Below, piece after piece: positions 1 through 8,673 of a stretch of 64,000 bases of DNA (the stretch's first letter is position 1; each line of letters begins with the position of its first letter). Location of the stretch: assembly GCA_025809375.1 (NCBI GenBank), contig CP099514.1, positions 1,364,001-1,428,000 of the forward strand, read 5' to 3'. The DNA comes from Bacillus zhangzhouensis (GTDB lineage Bacteria; Bacillota; Bacilli; Bacillales; Bacillaceae). Position numbers and translations under genes: made by a program. The notes below the pieces were generated by a model. It saw only the letters and a program-made list of their open reading frames with translations. It ran no database searches and was not told the origin of the DNA.

Positions 1-1
1 A

Positions 2-472
2 GAGTTTTGCGAGCTGAAAAAGAAATTGCCTGCCCTAAAAGTATTTCAGGCTGAAAAAGATGAAACCGATTTAGAGCTTGCGCTGAACTGGGCCATGCGC
101 CAGCACCCAGCGCATATTCATATCTACGGCATTACAGGAGGAAGGGCTGATCATTTTCTAGGAAACATTCACCTTTTATATAAAGGCATTCAGCACAAGC
201 AGAACATTACTCTTGTAGATAAACTAAATATCATTCAAATGTTTGGACCTGGTACATACGAAATAAAAGAAGACCCGGATAAAAAATATGTGTCGTTTCT
301 GCCATTTGGTACATCGGTTGAAAAGCTGACATTAAAAGGTTTCAAATATCCTCTGAAAAATTGTCATATTGAGCCTGGTTCCACACTATGTATTAGTAAC
401 GAACTCATCCACTCAAATGGTACTTTTTCTTTTCATGAAGGCATATTAATAATGGTAAGAAGCAAAGATTGA
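2..472 (+). CDS. thiN: Thiamine pyrophosphokinase, C-terminal part (5' end outside window)
   Basis: The reading frame is already open at the first bases of the window (codons begin at base 2), so the start and the N-terminal part lie upstream; 156 residues remain before the TGA at 470-472. The motif GITGGRADHFLGN near residues 33-45 of the fragment is typical of the thiamine pyrophosphokinase catalytic domain, and the C-terminal part resembles the thiamin-binding beta domain. The enzyme transfers pyrophosphate from ATP to thiamin to give thiamin diphosphate in the cytosol. The TTG at 26 is internal and should not be used as a start. The position just before spoVM and rpmB matches thiN (yloS) of Bacillus subtilis. 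Identification rests on motif and context. Confidence 0.9.
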   Translation, partial: EFCELKKKLPALKVFQAEKDETDLELALNWAMRQHPAHIHIYGITGGRADHFLGNIHLLYKGIQHKQNITLVDKLNIIQMFGPGTYEIKEDPDKKYVSFLPFGTSVEKLTLKGFKYPLKNCHIEPGSTLCISNELIHSNGTFSFHEGILIMVRSKD

Positions 473-543
473 CCAACCTATGAATGTGGATGGCTGATTA
501 AGCTCAATTGTGCTGCAAGCGGTACTTTTAGGAGGGGGACAAA

Positions 544-624
544 ATGAAATTTTATACAATCAAACTGCCTAGATTTCTTGGCGGCATTGTCCGTGCGATG
601 CTTGGTTCATTTAAAAAAGATTAA
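544..624 (+). CDS. spoVM: Stage V sporulation protein M, 26 residues
   Basis: This ORF of only 26 codons starts at ATG 544 behind a strong ribosome site (AGGAGGGGGA, about 530-539) and ends with TAA at 622-624. The peptide begins MKFYTIKLPRFLGG and ends MLGSFKKD, nearly identical to SpoVM as known from Bacillus. It is an amphipathic helix that recognises the convex forespore membrane, anchors the coat ATPase SpoIVA, and interacts with the protease FtsH. The conserved proline in the middle (residue 9), important for its curved-membrane localisation in B. subtilis, is present. In B. subtilis it is transcribed in the mother cell; I could not place a sigma-E promoter here with confidence. The location between thiN and rpmB agrees with the identification. 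Confidence 0.97.
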   Translation: MKFYTIKLPRFLGGIVRAMLGSFKKD

Positions 625-651
625 TGAGTAATCTCCTTTATTTCCACATAA

Positions 652-685
652 AAACGCCTGCTACAGTTTATTGTAGCAGGCGTTT
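652..685. terminator. Bidirectional terminator between spoVM and rpmB
   Basis: There is a perfect 14-base-pair inverted repeat (652-665 with 672-685) around a 6-base loop. It has A residues on one side and T residues on the other, so it can stop both the rightward spoVM transcript and the leftward rpmB transcript. Confidence 0.93.
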
Positions 686-693
686 ACTCTTGC

Positions 694-882
694 TTATACA
701 CGCTCAACTTTACCAGATTTCAAAGCTCGAGCTGATACATATACTCTTTTAGGCTTACCGTCCACTAGAATACGAACTTTTTGAAGGTTCGCGCCCCATG
801 TACGTTTTGTAGAGTTCATTGCGTGAGAACGGTTGTTCCCAGCTTTTGTTTTTCTGCCTGTAATAACGCATTTACGTGCCAT
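694..882 (-). CDS. rpmB: 50S ribosomal protein L28
   Basis: This is the only gene on the minus strand of the window. It encodes 62 residues starting [16 protein letters not shown] and ending GKVERV, typical of the bacterial L28 family, a component of the large ribosomal subunit. The frame stays open 14 codons upstream, but the ATG at 882-880 is the right start because it follows a strong ribosome site (complement of CCTCC at about 890-894) and gives the family N-terminus. The two-cysteine arrangement of zinc-binding L28 paralogues is absent: only one cysteine is seen (Cys5), so this is a zinc-independent type. It is convergent with spoVM, sharing the hairpin at 652-685, and has its own promoter at 959-987. 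Confidence 0.97.
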   Translation of the reverse strand: MARKCVITGRKTKAGNNRSHAMNSTKRTWGANLQKVRILVDGKPKRVYVSARALKSGKVERV

Positions 883-958
883 TTGTTTCCCTCCTAACTG
901 CGAAAACATCATCATATTCTTCATATACGTACTTAGAGATGCCTCAAGATACTTTAAT

Positions 959-987
959 AATTTACCACAGCTTCAAGGGGTTTGCAA
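959..987 (-). promoter_or_regulatory. Sigma-A-like promoter of rpmB
   Basis: Read on the minus strand, TTGCAA (987-982) is followed after exactly 17 bases by TAAATT (964-959). The start of transcription would lie near 952, leaving a leader of about 70 bases before rpmB. Confidence 0.65.
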
Positions 988-1027
988 GGATTGTTTCCTC
1001 CTCTTTCAAGAAAAATACCTTGACATC

Positions 1028-1056
1028 TTGATAAAAAATCAAGGCTATAGTATAAG
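1028..1056 (+). promoter_or_regulatory. Possible sigma-A promoter of yloU-fakA
   Basis: TTGATA (1028-1033), 17 bases, TATAAG (1051-1056). A better -35 match, TTGACA at 1020-1025, also lies here but is 20 bases from the nearest TATAGT, so the exact pairing is uncertain. Confidence 0.4.
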
Positions 1057-1153
1057 TAGGATTGGGTCGGATTGAATGATTTCTTTTAAAAAGTAGGGTC
1101 TTATAGTAAAATAGTGATAACTCAGGGCAAATTCTCAAAAAGGGGGAACCAAT

Positions 1154-1516
1154 GTGTCCATTGAACTTAGAACGAAATACGGACAAATTGATATATCAAA
1201 TGAAGTCATTGCAATGGTGGCAGGAGGCGCTGCGATCGATTGCTATGGTATAGTTGGCATGGCGTCCAAAAATCAAATCAAGGACGGCTTGACGGATATT
1301 CTCCGCAAAGAGAATTTCAGCCGGGGTGTTCTTGTGCGTCAAAAAGAAGACCGCATTCATATTGATATGTACATCATCGTCAGCTACGGTACAAAAATAT
1401 CAGAAGTCGCACATAATGTTCAAACGAAAGTCAAATATACCATTCATCACACAATTGGACTTTCTGTTGACTCGGTCAACATTTATGTACAAGGAGTAAA
1501 AGTTACGAACCCGTAG
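1154..1516 (+). CDS. yloU: Asp23/YloU family envelope stress protein
   Basis: This encodes 120 residues of the Asp23/Gls24/YloU family (DUF322), a small alpha/beta protein common in Firmicutes and linked to the cell envelope and stress in staphylococci. The GTG at 1154 is the start because it gives the family N-terminus (SIELRTKYGQIDIS) and follows AGGGGG. An overlapping ATG at 1152 is in another frame. The segment DMYIIVSYGTKISEVA and the ending SVNIYVQGVKV are typical. It lies 15 bases upstream of fakA (yloV) with which it forms a two-gene operon. Its exact molecular role is not established; no signal peptide or membrane segment is visible. Confidence 0.92.
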   Translation: MSIELRTKYGQIDISNEVIAMVAGGAAIDCYGIVGMASKNQIKDGLTDILRKENFSRGVLVRQKEDRIHIDMYIIVSYGTKISEVAHNVQTKVKYTIHHTIGLSVDSVNIYVQGVKVTNP

Positions 1517-1531
1517 TAAGGAGGAAATATA

Positions 1532-3205
1532 TTGTCTATTAGAAATCTTGATGGCCGCTCATTTGCAAAAATGATTCTTGCAGGTGCTCACCATCTTTCT
1601 CAAAACGCACAAATTGTGGATGCGTTAAATGTTTTTCCGGTGCCAGACGGAGACACTGGGACAAATATGAATTTGTCAATGACTTCAGGGGCAAAAGCAG
1701 TTGAAGAAACAAATACCGATCATATTGGGAAGGTCGGCGTGGCCCTGTCGAGAGGATTATTGATGGGCGCAAGAGGAAACTCAGGCGTGATCCTGTCACA
1801 GCTCTTTAGAGGTTTCAGTAAACATATTGAACAAAAAGAAATGATTGATGCAAAAGAATTTGCTCTTGCCTTACAGGCGGGTGTTGATACAGCATATAAA
1901 GCCGTGATGAAACCGATTGAAGGAACCATCTTAACAGTTGCAAAGGATGCAGCAAAGAAAGCGGTTGCTGTTTCAGCAGCAGAGGATCAAATAGACCGCG
2001 TTCTAGAGCTTACGATTGAGGAAGCAAGAGCATCACTTGATCGAACGCCAGATCTTCTTCCTGTTTTAAAAGAAGTAGGTGTTGTCGATAGTGGAGGTAA
2101 AGGACTTTTATGCGTATATGAAGGTTTCCTTGCTTCATTAAGAGGAGAAGAGCTTCCTCCGAAAGCGGCTTCTTTACCTACGCTAAAAGAACTCGTCAAT
2201 GCAGAGCATCATAAAAGTGCGCAGAGTCATATGAACACAGAAGATATCGAATTTGGCTACTGTACTGAATTTATGGTGAAATTTGAAGAAGACAAACAGT
2301 CCTTTGATGAGAATGCTTTTAGAGAAGACTTAAGTGAATTCGGAGATTCACTTCTTGTGGTGTCTGACGATACACTCGCGAAAGTTCATATTCATGCAGA
2401 GCAGCCAGGAGATGTCTTATCATATGCACAGCGCTACGGCAGCTTGATAAATATGAAAATTGAAAACATGAGAGAGCAGCATAGCTCAATTGTGAACGAA
2501 GAAAGAGAACACGCGCCTGCTACACCCAAAGCACCTGCTGCTGAAAAACAGCGCTTTGGCGTCGTCAGTGTCGCAATGGGAGAAGGAATTGCTGACTTGT
2601 TCAAAAGCATCGGAGCTTCCGTCGTCATTGAAGGCGGACAGACGATGAATCCGAGCACAGAAGACATTGTCACAGCAATAGAAAGCGTACATGCCGAAAC
2701 CGTCTTTATTTTACCTAATAATTCTAATATTGTCATGGCAGCTAAACAGGCGGCAACTGTCTCAAACCGTGAGGTCGTTGTCATTCCGACGATGACCGTT
2801 CCTCAAGGTATGTCGGCACTTCTTTCTCTCAATGAAGCAGCTTCAAATGAAGACAATGAAAGAGCGATGCTGGAAGCGATTGACCATGTGAAAAGCGGGC
2901 AAATTACCTTTGCAGTGAGAGACACTCAAATTGATGGAATCGACATTGCAAAAGGTGACTATATGGGTCTGTTCAACGGGAAAATCACCTTAACAGCGAA
3001 AAATCAATTAGATGCAGCAAAAGAACTTCTCGTAAAAATGGTGACAGAAGATGATGAGATTGTCACAATCATTAAAGGGGAAGATGCATCATCTGATGAG
3101 CTGGAAGCGTTACAAGCCTTTATTGAAGAAACATTTGAAGATGTAGAAGTTGAAGTTCACGATGGAAAACAGCCGCTTTATTCATATATTTTGGCGGTTG
3201 AATAA
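1532..3205 (+). CDS. fakA: Fatty acid kinase catalytic subunit (DhaL-type), YloV
   Basis: This encodes 557 residues. The N-terminal third is a DhaL-type kinase domain with the metal/ATP-binding motif PVPDGDTGTNMN at residues 37-48 and GARGNSGVILSQ further on. The middle and C-terminal parts match the FakA/YloV family. In staphylococci FakA phosphorylates exogenous fatty acids bound by FakB (DegV-family) proteins, which lie elsewhere, so that they enter phospholipid synthesis through PlsX/PlsY; the same role in Bacillus is inferred. The start is TTG at 1532 behind AAGGAGG (1518-1524). It is co-transcribed with yloU and ends at a hairpin immediately downstream. plsX, the functional partner of the pathway, is found at 7660 in this window. 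Confidence 0.9.
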   Translation: MSIRNLDGRSFAKMILAGAHHLSQNAQIVDALNVFPVPDGDTGTNMNLSMTSGAKAVEETNTDHIGKVGVALSRGLLMGARGNSGVILSQLFRGFSKHIEQKEMIDAKEFALALQAGVDTAYKAVMKPIEGTILTVAKDAAKKAVAVSAAEDQIDRVLELTIEEARASLDRTPDLLPVLKEVGVVDSGGKGLLCVYEGFLASLRGEELPPKAASLPTLKELVNAEHHKSAQSHMNTEDIEFGYCTEFMVKFEEDKQSFDENAFREDLSEFGDSLLVVSDDTLAKVHIHAEQPGDVLSYAQRYGSLINMKIENMREQHSSIVNEEREHAPATPKAPAAEKQRFGVVSVAMGEGIADLFKSIGASVVIEGGQTMNPSTEDIVTAIESVHAETVFILPNNSNIVMAAKQAATVSNREVVVIPTMTVPQGMSALLSLNEAASNEDNERAMLEAIDHVKSGQITFAVRDTQIDGIDIAKGDYMGLFNGKITLTAKNQLDAAKELLVKMVTEDDEIVTIIKGEDASSDELEALQAFIEETFEDVEVEVHDGKQPLYSYILAVE

Positions 3206-3208
3206 CGA

Positions 3209-3241
3209 AAGAAGGGCAAATAATGCCCTTCTTCTTCTTTT
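3209..3241 (+). terminator. Intrinsic terminator after fakA
   Basis: A 10-base-pair perfect stem (3209-3218 with 3224-3233), loop AATAA, then a pyrimidine-rich tail CTTCTTTT. It begins four bases after the fakA stop. Confidence 0.85.
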
Positions 3242-3353
3242 GCAATTTTTTACTAGCCATTCAACGGTGAAATGAGTTGCGGGAAACGAATGAATCCATT
3301 AGTCTAAAGAAAGAACCAAACCATACGCGAGTGGTTATGAGAGGGGAAGACCT

Positions 3354-4016
3354 ATGAAATTTAGAAGTGTGTTTGATATTATTGGACCCGTCATGATTGG
3401 GCCATCAAGTTCGCACACAGCGGGTGCGGCTCGTATAGGGAGAGTAGCTCGCAGCTTATTTGGAAGAGAACCGAAACGAATTGTCGTTTCATTTTATGGT
3501 TCCTTTAAAGACACGTATAAAGGACACGGTACAGATGTCGCCATTATCGGCGGTGTTCTTGACTTTGATACATTTGATGAACGAATCAAAACAGCGATTG
3601 ATATTGCAAAAAGCAAAGCGATCGATATTGAATTCAAAGAAGAAGAGGCGGTGCCGGCGCATCCGAATACAGCAAAAGTAGAGATTTCAGATGCGAACGG
3701 AAGCCTTGAACTAATCGGGATTTCCATCGGCGGAGGTAAAATTGAAATCACAGAATTAAATGGCTTTGAGCTCAGGCTTTCAGGGAATCATCCAGCCATT
3801 CTTGTGGTTCATAACGATCGCTACGGGACGATTGCGGCAGTTGCCAATGTCTTAGCGAAATTCGCCATCAACATCGGCCATATGGAAGTGGCGCGTAAAG
3901 ATGTCGGGCAAGAGGCACTGATGACGATTGAAGTGGATCAAAATATTGACCCAGCTGTCCTATCAGAGCTTGAAACGCTGCCAAACATAATTCAAGTCAC
4001 ACAAATTGCAGAGTAA
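3354..4016 (+). CDS. sdaAB: L-serine dehydratase, beta subunit
   Basis: This encodes 220 residues. The N-terminal part (FDIIGPVMIGPSSSHTAGAAR, near residues 7-27) is the serine dehydratase beta domain, with the conserved SSSHTAG substrate/phosphate-binding loop. The C-terminal 75 residues, from HPAILVVHNDRYGTIA onward, form an ACT regulatory domain. Together with SdaAA it makes the iron-sulfur enzyme that deaminates L-serine to pyruvate and ammonia in the cytosol. The start at ATG 3354 follows GAGGGGAAG. sdaAA begins about 20 bases downstream behind its own ribosome site. I could not find a convincing promoter in the 148-base gap after fakA, although the terminator there implies one. Confidence 0.95.
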   Translation: MKFRSVFDIIGPVMIGPSSSHTAGAARIGRVARSLFGREPKRIVVSFYGSFKDTYKGHGTDVAIIGGVLDFDTFDERIKTAIDIAKSKAIDIEFKEEEAVPAHPNTAKVEISDANGSLELIGISIGGGKIEITELNGFELRLSGNHPAILVVHNDRYGTIAAVANVLAKFAINIGHMEVARKDVGQEALMTIEVDQNIDPAVLSELETLPNIIQVTQIAE

Positions 4017-4036
4017 CAACAAGGAGGTTATGAATG

Positions 4037-4939
4037 ATGTTTAAAAACGTCAAAGAACTCGTGCAGCTAACAGAAGAACGGAATACCTCCATTTCAGAAA
4101 TGATGATTGTGCAAGAAATGGAAGTGACAGGGAAGTCACGTGAAGACATTTTCTCCCAGATGTACCGCAACCTAGAAGTGATGGAGCAGGCCGTTGAAAA
4201 CGGGCTGAAGGGTGTGAAATCATTATCAGGGTTAACAGGCGGTGATGCGGTCAAACTTCAAGCCTATATTGCATCAGGCAAAACGCTGTCAGGTCATACG
4301 ATATTAGATGCTGTTAGTAAGGCTGTTGCAACAAACGAAGTCAATGCCGCAATGGGTACCATTTGTGCAACGCCTACAGCAGGATCAGCAGGTGTTGTAC
4401 CAGGTACGTTATTTGCAGTAAAAGAAACATTAAAGCCAACAAAGGAACAAATGGTCAGATTCCTATTTACTTCTGGCGCATTTGGTTTTGTTGTGGCGAA
4501 TAATGCCAGCATTTCTGGTGCAGCAGGCGGCTGTCAGGCAGAGGTGGGTTCTGCATCAGGTATGGCAGCGGCAGCTATTGTCGAAATGGCAGGCGGTACA
4601 CCGCAGCAATCTGCAGAAGCAATGGCGATTACACTCAAAAATATGCTTGGACTTGTTTGTGATCCAGTAGCGGGACTTGTCGAGGTACCGTGCGTGAAAC
4701 GAAATGCAATGGGTGCATCTAACGCCATGATCGCAGCAGACATGGCTCTTGCCGGCATCACAAGCCGCATTCCTTGTGATGAAGTCATTGATGCGATGTA
4801 CAAAATCGGTCAAACAATGCCAACAGCTCTTCGCGAAACAGCCCAAGGCGGACTCGCTGCGACACCGACAGCAAGAGAGCTTGAAAAGAAGATTTTCGGA
4901 GGTGTGACCTCATCTCGTGATACAGAAACTGCAAGATAA
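4037..4939 (+). CDS. sdaAA: L-serine dehydratase, alpha subunit (iron-sulfur)
   Basis: The 300-residue catalytic subunit that binds the iron-sulfur cluster. Conserved cysteine-containing segments are visible: TICATPTAGSAG, GGCQAEVGSASG and GLVCDPVAGLVEVPC. The start is one of two adjacent ATG codons (4034 or 4037). The second lies 9 bases from AAGGAGG at 4021-4027 and gives the family length and N-terminus, so I chose it. The 3' end overlaps recG by 23 bases, which suggests translational coupling of the two genes although their functions are unrelated; the same order is known from B. subtilis. Confidence 0.95.
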   Translation: MFKNVKELVQLTEERNTSISEMMIVQEMEVTGKSREDIFSQMYRNLEVMEQAVENGLKGVKSLSGLTGGDAVKLQAYIASGKTLSGHTILDAVSKAVATNEVNAAMGTICATPTAGSAGVVPGTLFAVKETLKPTKEQMVRFLFTSGAFGFVVANNASISGAAGGCQAEVGSASGMAAAAIVEMAGGTPQQSAEAMAITLKNMLGLVCDPVAGLVEVPCVKRNAMGASNAMIAADMALAGITSRIPCDEVIDAMYKIGQTMPTALRETAQGGLAATPTARELEKKIFGGVTSSRDTETAR

Positions 4940-6965
4940 TGTCTCTGTCCTGAAGGGGATTGGAGAGGAAACCGAAAAAACACTCAATGAACTTGGAATC
5001 TACACAGTAGCTGATTTACTCGGCTACTTTCCTTATCGATATGACGACTATGAGCTTCGTAACTTAGAAGAAGTCAAACATGACGAACGTGTCACAGTTG
5101 AAGGGAAAGTACATAGTGAGCCCGTTCTCACCTATTATGGAAAAAAACGAAGCAGGCTGACATTCAGGCTGCTTGTCGGGCGTTTTCTGATTACAGCGAT
5201 TTGCTTCAATCGCCCATATTTAAAACGAAGCCTTGTTTTAGGTGATACAGTTTCCGTCACAGGAAAATGGGATAAAAACCGTCAATCTATCATGGTACAG
5301 GAATTTAAAAAAGGGACGCACGAGCAAGATGGAAGTATAGAGCCCGTTTATTCAGTAAAAGAAAATGTGACCGTGAAAATGATGAGACGCTTTGTGAAAC
5401 AAGCCTTGTCACTTTATGCAGACAAAGCTGAAGATCCATTGCCAAAGCAGCTTGTCTCTGCCTATAAACTCATGTCCTATCAGGAAGCATTAAAAACCAT
5501 TCATCTCCCAGAAACAAGAGACTCGCTCAAGCAGGCAAGACGACGTTTTGTGTACGAGGAATTTCTCATTTTTCAGCTGAAAATGCAGGCGATTAGAAAG
5601 AAAGAAAGGGAAAAAACATCAGGCATCCAGCATCCGTTTTCAAAAGAGGCTGTTTTTGAGTTTGTTCACAGCCTTCCATTTCCATTGACGAAGGCACAAG
5701 CAAGAGTGCTTGATGAAATCATGTCAGACATGGCGTCTCCGTATCGGATGAACCGGCTGCTTCAAGGAGATGTAGGTTCAGGGAAAACAGCAGTTGCAGC
5801 CATTGCGCTTTATGCCGCTCATTTATCAGGCTTTCAAGGGGCATTAATGGTCCCAACAGAAATTTTGGCAGAGCAGCATGCCGATTCGCTATACCAGCTG
5901 TTTGAAAAATGGGGGCTGAATATCGCCCTTTTGACAAGCTCTGTGAAAGGAAAACGACGCAGAGAATTGCTTGAGCGTTTAAAAGAAGGCGGGATTGACA
6001 TATTAGTGGGCACGCACGCACTGATTCAAGACGAAGTCGAATTTCAGCAGCTCGGTCTTGTCATCACAGATGAGCAGCACCGGTTTGGCGTAGAGCAGCG
6101 GAAAAAACTGCGAAGTAAAGGACAGGATCCAGATGTCTTGTTTATGACTGCCACACCTATTCCGCGAACACTTGCGATCACTGTTTTTGGAGAAATGGAC
6201 GTATCCGTCATTGATGAATTGCCAGCTGGCAGAAAACAAATCGAAACGTATTGGGTAAAGCATGACATGCTGGAGAGAATTCTTGCTTTTGTGGATAAAG
6301 AGCTGAGAAAAGGCAGACAGGCATATATTATTTGTCCGCTCATTGAAGAATCAGACAAGCTTGATGTCCAAAATGCGCTTGATGTCCATAGCATGCTCAC
6401 TGAGGCGTACCGCGGTAAGTGGTCGATCGGCTTAATGCATGGGAAACTGGCAAGTGATGAAAAAGATCAGGTCATGAGAGCCTTTACCGCAAATGAAGTG
6501 CAAATTCTCGTCTCAACCACAGTTGTTGAAGTCGGGGTCAACGTGCCGAATGCAACCATCATGGTCATTTATGATGCAGACCGCTTCGGACTGTCTCAGC
6601 TTCATCAATTAAGAGGCCGGGTCGGACGAGGAGAGCATCAATCATTTTGTATTTTAATGGCTGATCCAAAATCAGAAACGGGGAAAGAGCGGATGCGGAT
6701 CATGTCCGAAACAACCGATGGCTTTGAGCTGTCTGAAAAGGACTTAGAACTAAGAGGGCCCGGCGACTTCTTCGGTAAAAAACAAAGCGGGATGCCTGAA
6801 TTTAAGGTAGCAGATATGGTTCACGACTATAGAGCACTGGAAACGGCTAGAAAAGATGCGGCAGACCTTGTACAATCGGACGCCTTTTGGACTGATCCTG
6901 AATACAAAGAACTCCGGCAAACGCTGATAGACAGCGGTGTGCTGGGCGGAGATAAATTAAGCTGA
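4917..6965 (+). CDS. recG: ATP-dependent DNA helicase RecG
   Basis: This encodes 682 residues, the usual length. The N-terminal wedge/OB domain is followed by a superfamily 2 helicase core with Walker A GDVGSGKTAVAA, a DEQH box (ITDEQHRFG), MTATPIPRTLA, and the C-terminal QLRGRVGRG motif. RecG remodels stalled replication forks and branched recombination intermediates. The GTG at 4917 inside the end of sdaAA is the only start that preserves the full wedge domain. A GGAGG at 4898-4902 is 14 bases away, rather far, so translation may depend on coupling with sdaAA. Confidence 0.95.
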   Translation: MIQKLQDNVSVLKGIGEETEKTLNELGIYTVADLLGYFPYRYDDYELRNLEEVKHDERVTVEGKVHSEPVLTYYGKKRSRLTFRLLVGRFLITAICFNRPYLKRSLVLGDTVSVTGKWDKNRQSIMVQEFKKGTHEQDGSIEPVYSVKENVTVKMMRRFVKQALSLYADKAEDPLPKQLVSAYKLMSYQEALKTIHLPETRDSLKQARRRFVYEEFLIFQLKMQAIRKKEREKTSGIQHPFSKEAVFEFVHSLPFPLTKAQARVLDEIMSDMASPYRMNRLLQGDVGSGKTAVAAIALYAAHLSGFQGALMVPTEILAEQHADSLYQLFEKWGLNIALLTSSVKGKRRRELLERLKEGGIDILVGTHALIQDEVEFQQLGLVITDEQHRFGVEQRKKLRSKGQDPDVLFMTATPIPRTLAITVFGEMDVSVIDELPAGRKQIETYWVKHDMLERILAFVDKELRKGRQAYIICPLIEESDKLDVQNALDVHSMLTEAYRGKWSIGLMHGKLASDEKDQVMRAFTANEVQILVSTTVVEVGVNVPNATIMVIYDADRFGLSQLHQLRGRVGRGEHQSFCILMADPKSETGKERMRIMSETTDGFELSEKDLELRGPGDFFGKKQSGMPEFKVADMVHDYRALETARKDAADLVQSDAFWTDPEYKELRQTLIDSGVLGGDKLS

Positions 6966-7006
6966 TCAAACGCTGGATGAATTTTCTTGTCTTTTTAAAA
7001 CAAGGA

Positions 7007-7035
7007 TTGATTTATCATCTATGAAATTATATACT
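7007..7035 (+). promoter_or_regulatory. Sigma-A promoter of the fapR operon
   Basis: TTGATT (7007-7012), 17 bases, TATACT (7030-7035). The predicted transcription start near 7042 falls inside the FapR operator. Confidence 0.8.
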
Positions 7036-7039
7036 ACTA

Positions 7040-7058
7040 TTAGTACCTAGTCATAAAT
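7040..7058 (+). promoter_or_regulatory. FapR operator
   Basis: TTAGTACCTAGTCATAAAT matches the known FapR box (TTAGTA, spacer, TC-TAAT type) closely. It lies just downstream of the -10 element, so bound FapR would block initiation. Malonyl-CoA is the known inducer in B. subtilis. Confidence 0.85.
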
Positions 7059-7077
7059 GTACGGATGGTGTCTGCAT

Positions 7078-7644
7078 ATGAAACTAAATAAAAAAGAACG
7101 TCAAAAGCTTCTCCAACAAACGATCAGTTCGACTCCATTCATTACTGATGAAGAATTGGCAAGTAAATTCGGTGTCAGCATACAAACGGTTCGTCTTGAT
7201 CGTTTAGAGCTGTCGATCCCTGAATTACGTGAAAGAATTAAGCATGTGGCTGAAAAGACATTAGAGGATGAAGTAAAGTCACTTCCACTGGAAGAAGTGA
7301 TTGGAGAAATGATTGATGTAGAGCTTGATGACCAAGCCATTTCCATTTTAGAAGTGAGAAAAGAGCATGTATTCAGCCGAAACCAAATTGCCAGGGGACA
7401 TCATCTCTTCGCCCAGGCAAATTCACTGGCAGTTGCCGTCATCGACGATGAACTGGCTTTGACAGCAAAAGCGAATATCAGATTTACAAGGCAGGTAAAA
7501 CAAGGCGAAAGAGTTGTCTCTAAAGCCAAAGTAGCCTCACATGATAAAGAAAAAGGAAGAACCGTAGTTAAAGTAAACAGCTATGTTGGTGAGGAAGTTG
7601 TTTTCTCAGGCGACTTCGTCATGTATCGCTCAAAACAAAAGTAA
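7078..7644 (+). CDS. fapR: Transcriptional repressor of fatty acid and phospholipid synthesis
   Basis: This encodes 188 residues. An N-terminal helix-turn-helix ([20 protein letters not shown], about residues 21-40) is joined to a hotdog-fold domain that in B. subtilis FapR binds malonyl-CoA, with the conserved segment [18 protein letters not shown]. It represses the fap regulon when malonyl-CoA is low. The frame is open seven codons further up, but ATG 7078 gives the family N-terminus ([12 protein letters not shown]). The upstream in-frame ATG at 7057 would overlap the operator and start point, so it cannot be used. It is the first gene of fapR-plsX-fabD-fabG-acpP and is autoregulated through the operator at 7040-7058. 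Confidence 0.96.
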   Translation: MKLNKKERQKLLQQTISSTPFITDEELASKFGVSIQTVRLDRLELSIPELRERIKHVAEKTLEDEVKSLPLEEVIGEMIDVELDDQAISILEVRKEHVFSRNQIARGHHLFAQANSLAVAVIDDELALTAKANIRFTRQVKQGERVVSKAKVASHDKEKGRTVVKVNSYVGEEVVFSGDFVMYRSKQK

Positions 7645-7659
7645 AAGGTGGCACGTAAT

Positions 7660-8658
7660 ATGAGAATTGCAGTCGATGCAATGGGGGGAGATCATGCCCC
7701 TAAAGCAGTTATTGACGGTGTGCAAAAAAGCTTAACAGCATTTTCAGATATCGAGATTACACTTGTCGGCGATGAAAACAAAATCAAATCATACATAACA
7801 AACAACGAGCGAATCACGATTTTAGATGCAAAAGAAGTCATTGAACCGACGGATGAACCAGTGCGTGCAGTTAGACGTAAAAAGGATTCATCTATGGTGA
7901 AAATGGCGCACGAAGTCTCAGAGGGACGAGCAGATGCCTGCATTTCAGCAGGAAATACTGGAGCCCTCATGACAGCCGGGCTGTTTATCATAGGCAGAAT
8001 TGACGGGATTGACAGACCGGCACTTGCCCCGACTTTGCCAACACTGGATAGCAGCGGCTTCTTATTACTAGATGTTGGTGCCAACGTTGATGCTAAACCA
8101 GAACATCTCGTGCAATATGCCATGATGGGATCAATCTACGCTGAGCGTGTCTTCCCAAAGAGCAATCCGCGTGTTGGACTGTTAAATGTCGGTACAGAAG
8201 ATAAAAAAGGCAATGATTTAACGAAAAAAACCTTTGAATTATTAAAAGCATCAGACTTGAATTTCGTAGGAAATGTAGAGTCTCGTGACTTATTAGAAGG
8301 TGTTGCTGACGTTGTTGTCACAGATGGTTTCACTGGAAATATTGCGCTTAAAACGATTGAAGGCACAGCCCTTTCTGTATTCAAAATGCTGAAAGAAACA
8401 TTAACATCCAGTTTTACAGCAAAAATAGCAGCAGGCATGATGAAGCCGAAATTAATGCAGATGAAATCTAAAATGGATTATTCCGAATATGGCGGTGCCG
8501 CTTTATTTGGTTTAAAGGCACCTGTTATTAAAGCGCACGGCTCCTCTGATGAAAATGCCATTTTCCATGCAATTCGTCAGGCACGTGATATCGTAGAAAA
8601 AGACGTTTCAGCCATCATTCATCAAGAAGTTCAAAAAGAAACGACGAATGAGTCTTAA
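7660..8658 (+). CDS. plsX: Phosphate acyltransferase PlsX
   Basis: This encodes 332 residues beginning [17 protein letters not shown], the signature of PlsX. The enzyme makes acyl-phosphate from acyl-ACP and phosphate for phosphatidic acid synthesis by PlsY and PlsC; it is a peripheral membrane protein. Conserved segments [23 protein letters not shown] and VTDGFTGN are present. ATG 7660 is preferred over the upstream GTG 7648 because AAAGGTGG (7644-7651) is then properly spaced. It follows fapR by 15 bases and is under FapR control. Confidence 0.96.
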   Translation: MRIAVDAMGGDHAPKAVIDGVQKSLTAFSDIEITLVGDENKIKSYITNNERITILDAKEVIEPTDEPVRAVRRKKDSSMVKMAHEVSEGRADACISAGNTGALMTAGLFIIGRIDGIDRPALAPTLPTLDSSGFLLLDVGANVDAKPEHLVQYAMMGSIYAERVFPKSNPRVGLLNVGTEDKKGNDLTKKTFELLKASDLNFVGNVESRDLLEGVADVVVTDGFTGNIALKTIEGTALSVFKMLKETLTSSFTAKIAAGMMKPKLMQMKSKMDYSEYGGAALFGLKAPVIKAHGSSDENAIFHAIRQARDIVEKDVSAIIHQEVQKETTNES

Positions 8659-8673
8659 TGGAGGTAAAGCAGC

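Noticed and set aside
1018..1056. TTGACA at 1020 as the yloU -35 element
   Set aside because: The nearest -10-like TATAGT is 20 bases away; the TTGATA at 1028 with a 17-base spacer fits better, though both remain possible.
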